This document shows, piece by piece, positions 63,718-64,000 of a DNA stretch of 64,000 nt (its first letter is position 1; the number at the start of each line of letters is the position of its first letter). The translations under genes were made by a program, and so were the position numbers. Origin of the DNA: Bacteroidia bacterium (lineage in GTDB: Bacteria > Bacteroidota > Bacteroidia > J057); assembly GCA_030430205.1 (NCBI GenBank), contig JAUIGE010000010.1, positions 1 through 64,000 on the forward strand. Reading direction: 5' to 3'. Under the pieces are notes generated by a model. It worked only from the letters and a program-made list of their open reading frames with translations, did no database searches and was not told the DNA's origin.

Positions 63718-63780
63718 TTTTTTGCCGTATTTCCATGCTTAACTCGAAAGGTTAATTTTTTATCATTACTAAGCCATTCC

Positions 63781-64000
63781 CTATCCAATAAATTGGAGGA
63801 GATAGCCGAGCCCCGCTCCGCCAATCACAATGAAAGCGCTATTCACTTTTTTGAAGCCAAAAACCATGATCAGGCTGGCAATGGCAATGACAATCGTTCG
63901 CCAATCGGTCAGGCTATCTTTTCCCATTTCCACACATACCGCCACGATCACAGCCACAGCTGCCACATTCACAGCATCCAAAAAGGCTGAAATGATTTTG
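63781..64000 (-). CDS. Chromate transporter (ChrA family), C-terminal end
   Basis: Open to the window edge, so only about 72 C-terminal residues are seen. They read ISAFLDAVNVAAVAVIVAVC, then DWRTIVIAIASLIMVF and NSAFIVIGGAGLGYLLQ: the last membrane segments of ChrA-type transporters, where FLDGVNVA and the KxNSAxxxxGGAxxG ending are usual. An internal ATG at 63981 is not the true start. Confidence 0.75.
   Translation of the reverse strand, partial: KIISAFLDAVNVAAVAVIVAVCVEMGKDSLTDWRTIVIAIASLIMVFGFKKVNSAFIVIGGAGLGYLLQFIG

Overview
The window is a piece of a Bacteroidota chromosome, most likely a gliding or surface-associated lineage such as the Saprospiria; the exact genus cannot be read from it. 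The main signs are several exported proteins with type IX secretion (T9SS) C-terminal sorting domains, a giant PKD-like repeat protein with a gliding-associated C-terminal domain, an M43 cytophagalysin-type protease, a two-component propeller sensor kinase, a DUF4301 protein and weak Shine-Dalgarno signals. No rRNA, tRNA, CRISPR array or complete insertion sequence was recognised.

Layout. 0-8.2 kb: REP-like hairpins, a 2310-residue repeat adhesin and an AlbA_2-domain protein, both on the minus strand. 8.3-17.3 kb (plus): a small membrane protein, a Spy/CpxP-like protein and an ECF sigma factor, then a BNR/PKD T9SS protein, DUF4301, a lipoprotein and pyrD. 17.25-18.19 kb: an XRE-nucleotidyltransferase antitoxin-like gene and a truncated HEPN toxin, bracketed by a perfect 65-bp direct repeat. 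18.1-20.3 kb (minus): an Ig-like exported protein and a DUF1232 protein, then a gene-poor stretch with a 130-bp duplication. 21.0-26.3 kb: a histidine kinase and FtsX permease divergent from an NtrC-type regulator. 26.4-33.0 kb: a DEAD-box helicase, a polytopic membrane protein and the M43 protease. 33.0-40.1 kb (minus): LytTR regulator, propeller kinase and two T9SS cargo proteins.

40.3-53.5 kb is a surface-glycan locus: two paralogous polyprenyl-phosphate GT2 enzymes, a PD-(D/E)XK ATPase, a methyltransferase, a GT4, two sulfotransferases, a Wzx-like flippase, two more GT2 enzymes and a YfhO-type GT-C protein. Its middle (about 44.09-51.0 kb) is clearly AT-richer than its flanks, which suggests acquisition. 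The gene set predicts a sulfated surface glycan.

53.6-64.0 kb: DUF1295 reductase-like protein, a small anchored protein, an MFS transporter, two flavoprotein oxidoreductases with an RluA-type pseudouridine synthase, a phosphate porin/Na-Pi symporter pair ending in a strong terminator, and the end of a chromate transporter gene.

The most unusual material is between genes: a family of inverted REP-like hairpins with a covarying stem pair, two copies of a six-hairpin nested palindromic element with covarying stems, a third dispersed inverted-repeat family (three members), a 130-bp duplication around a 28-bp palindrome, phased heptamer and hexamer tracts after gene ends, and the 65-bp duplication around the antitoxin remnant.
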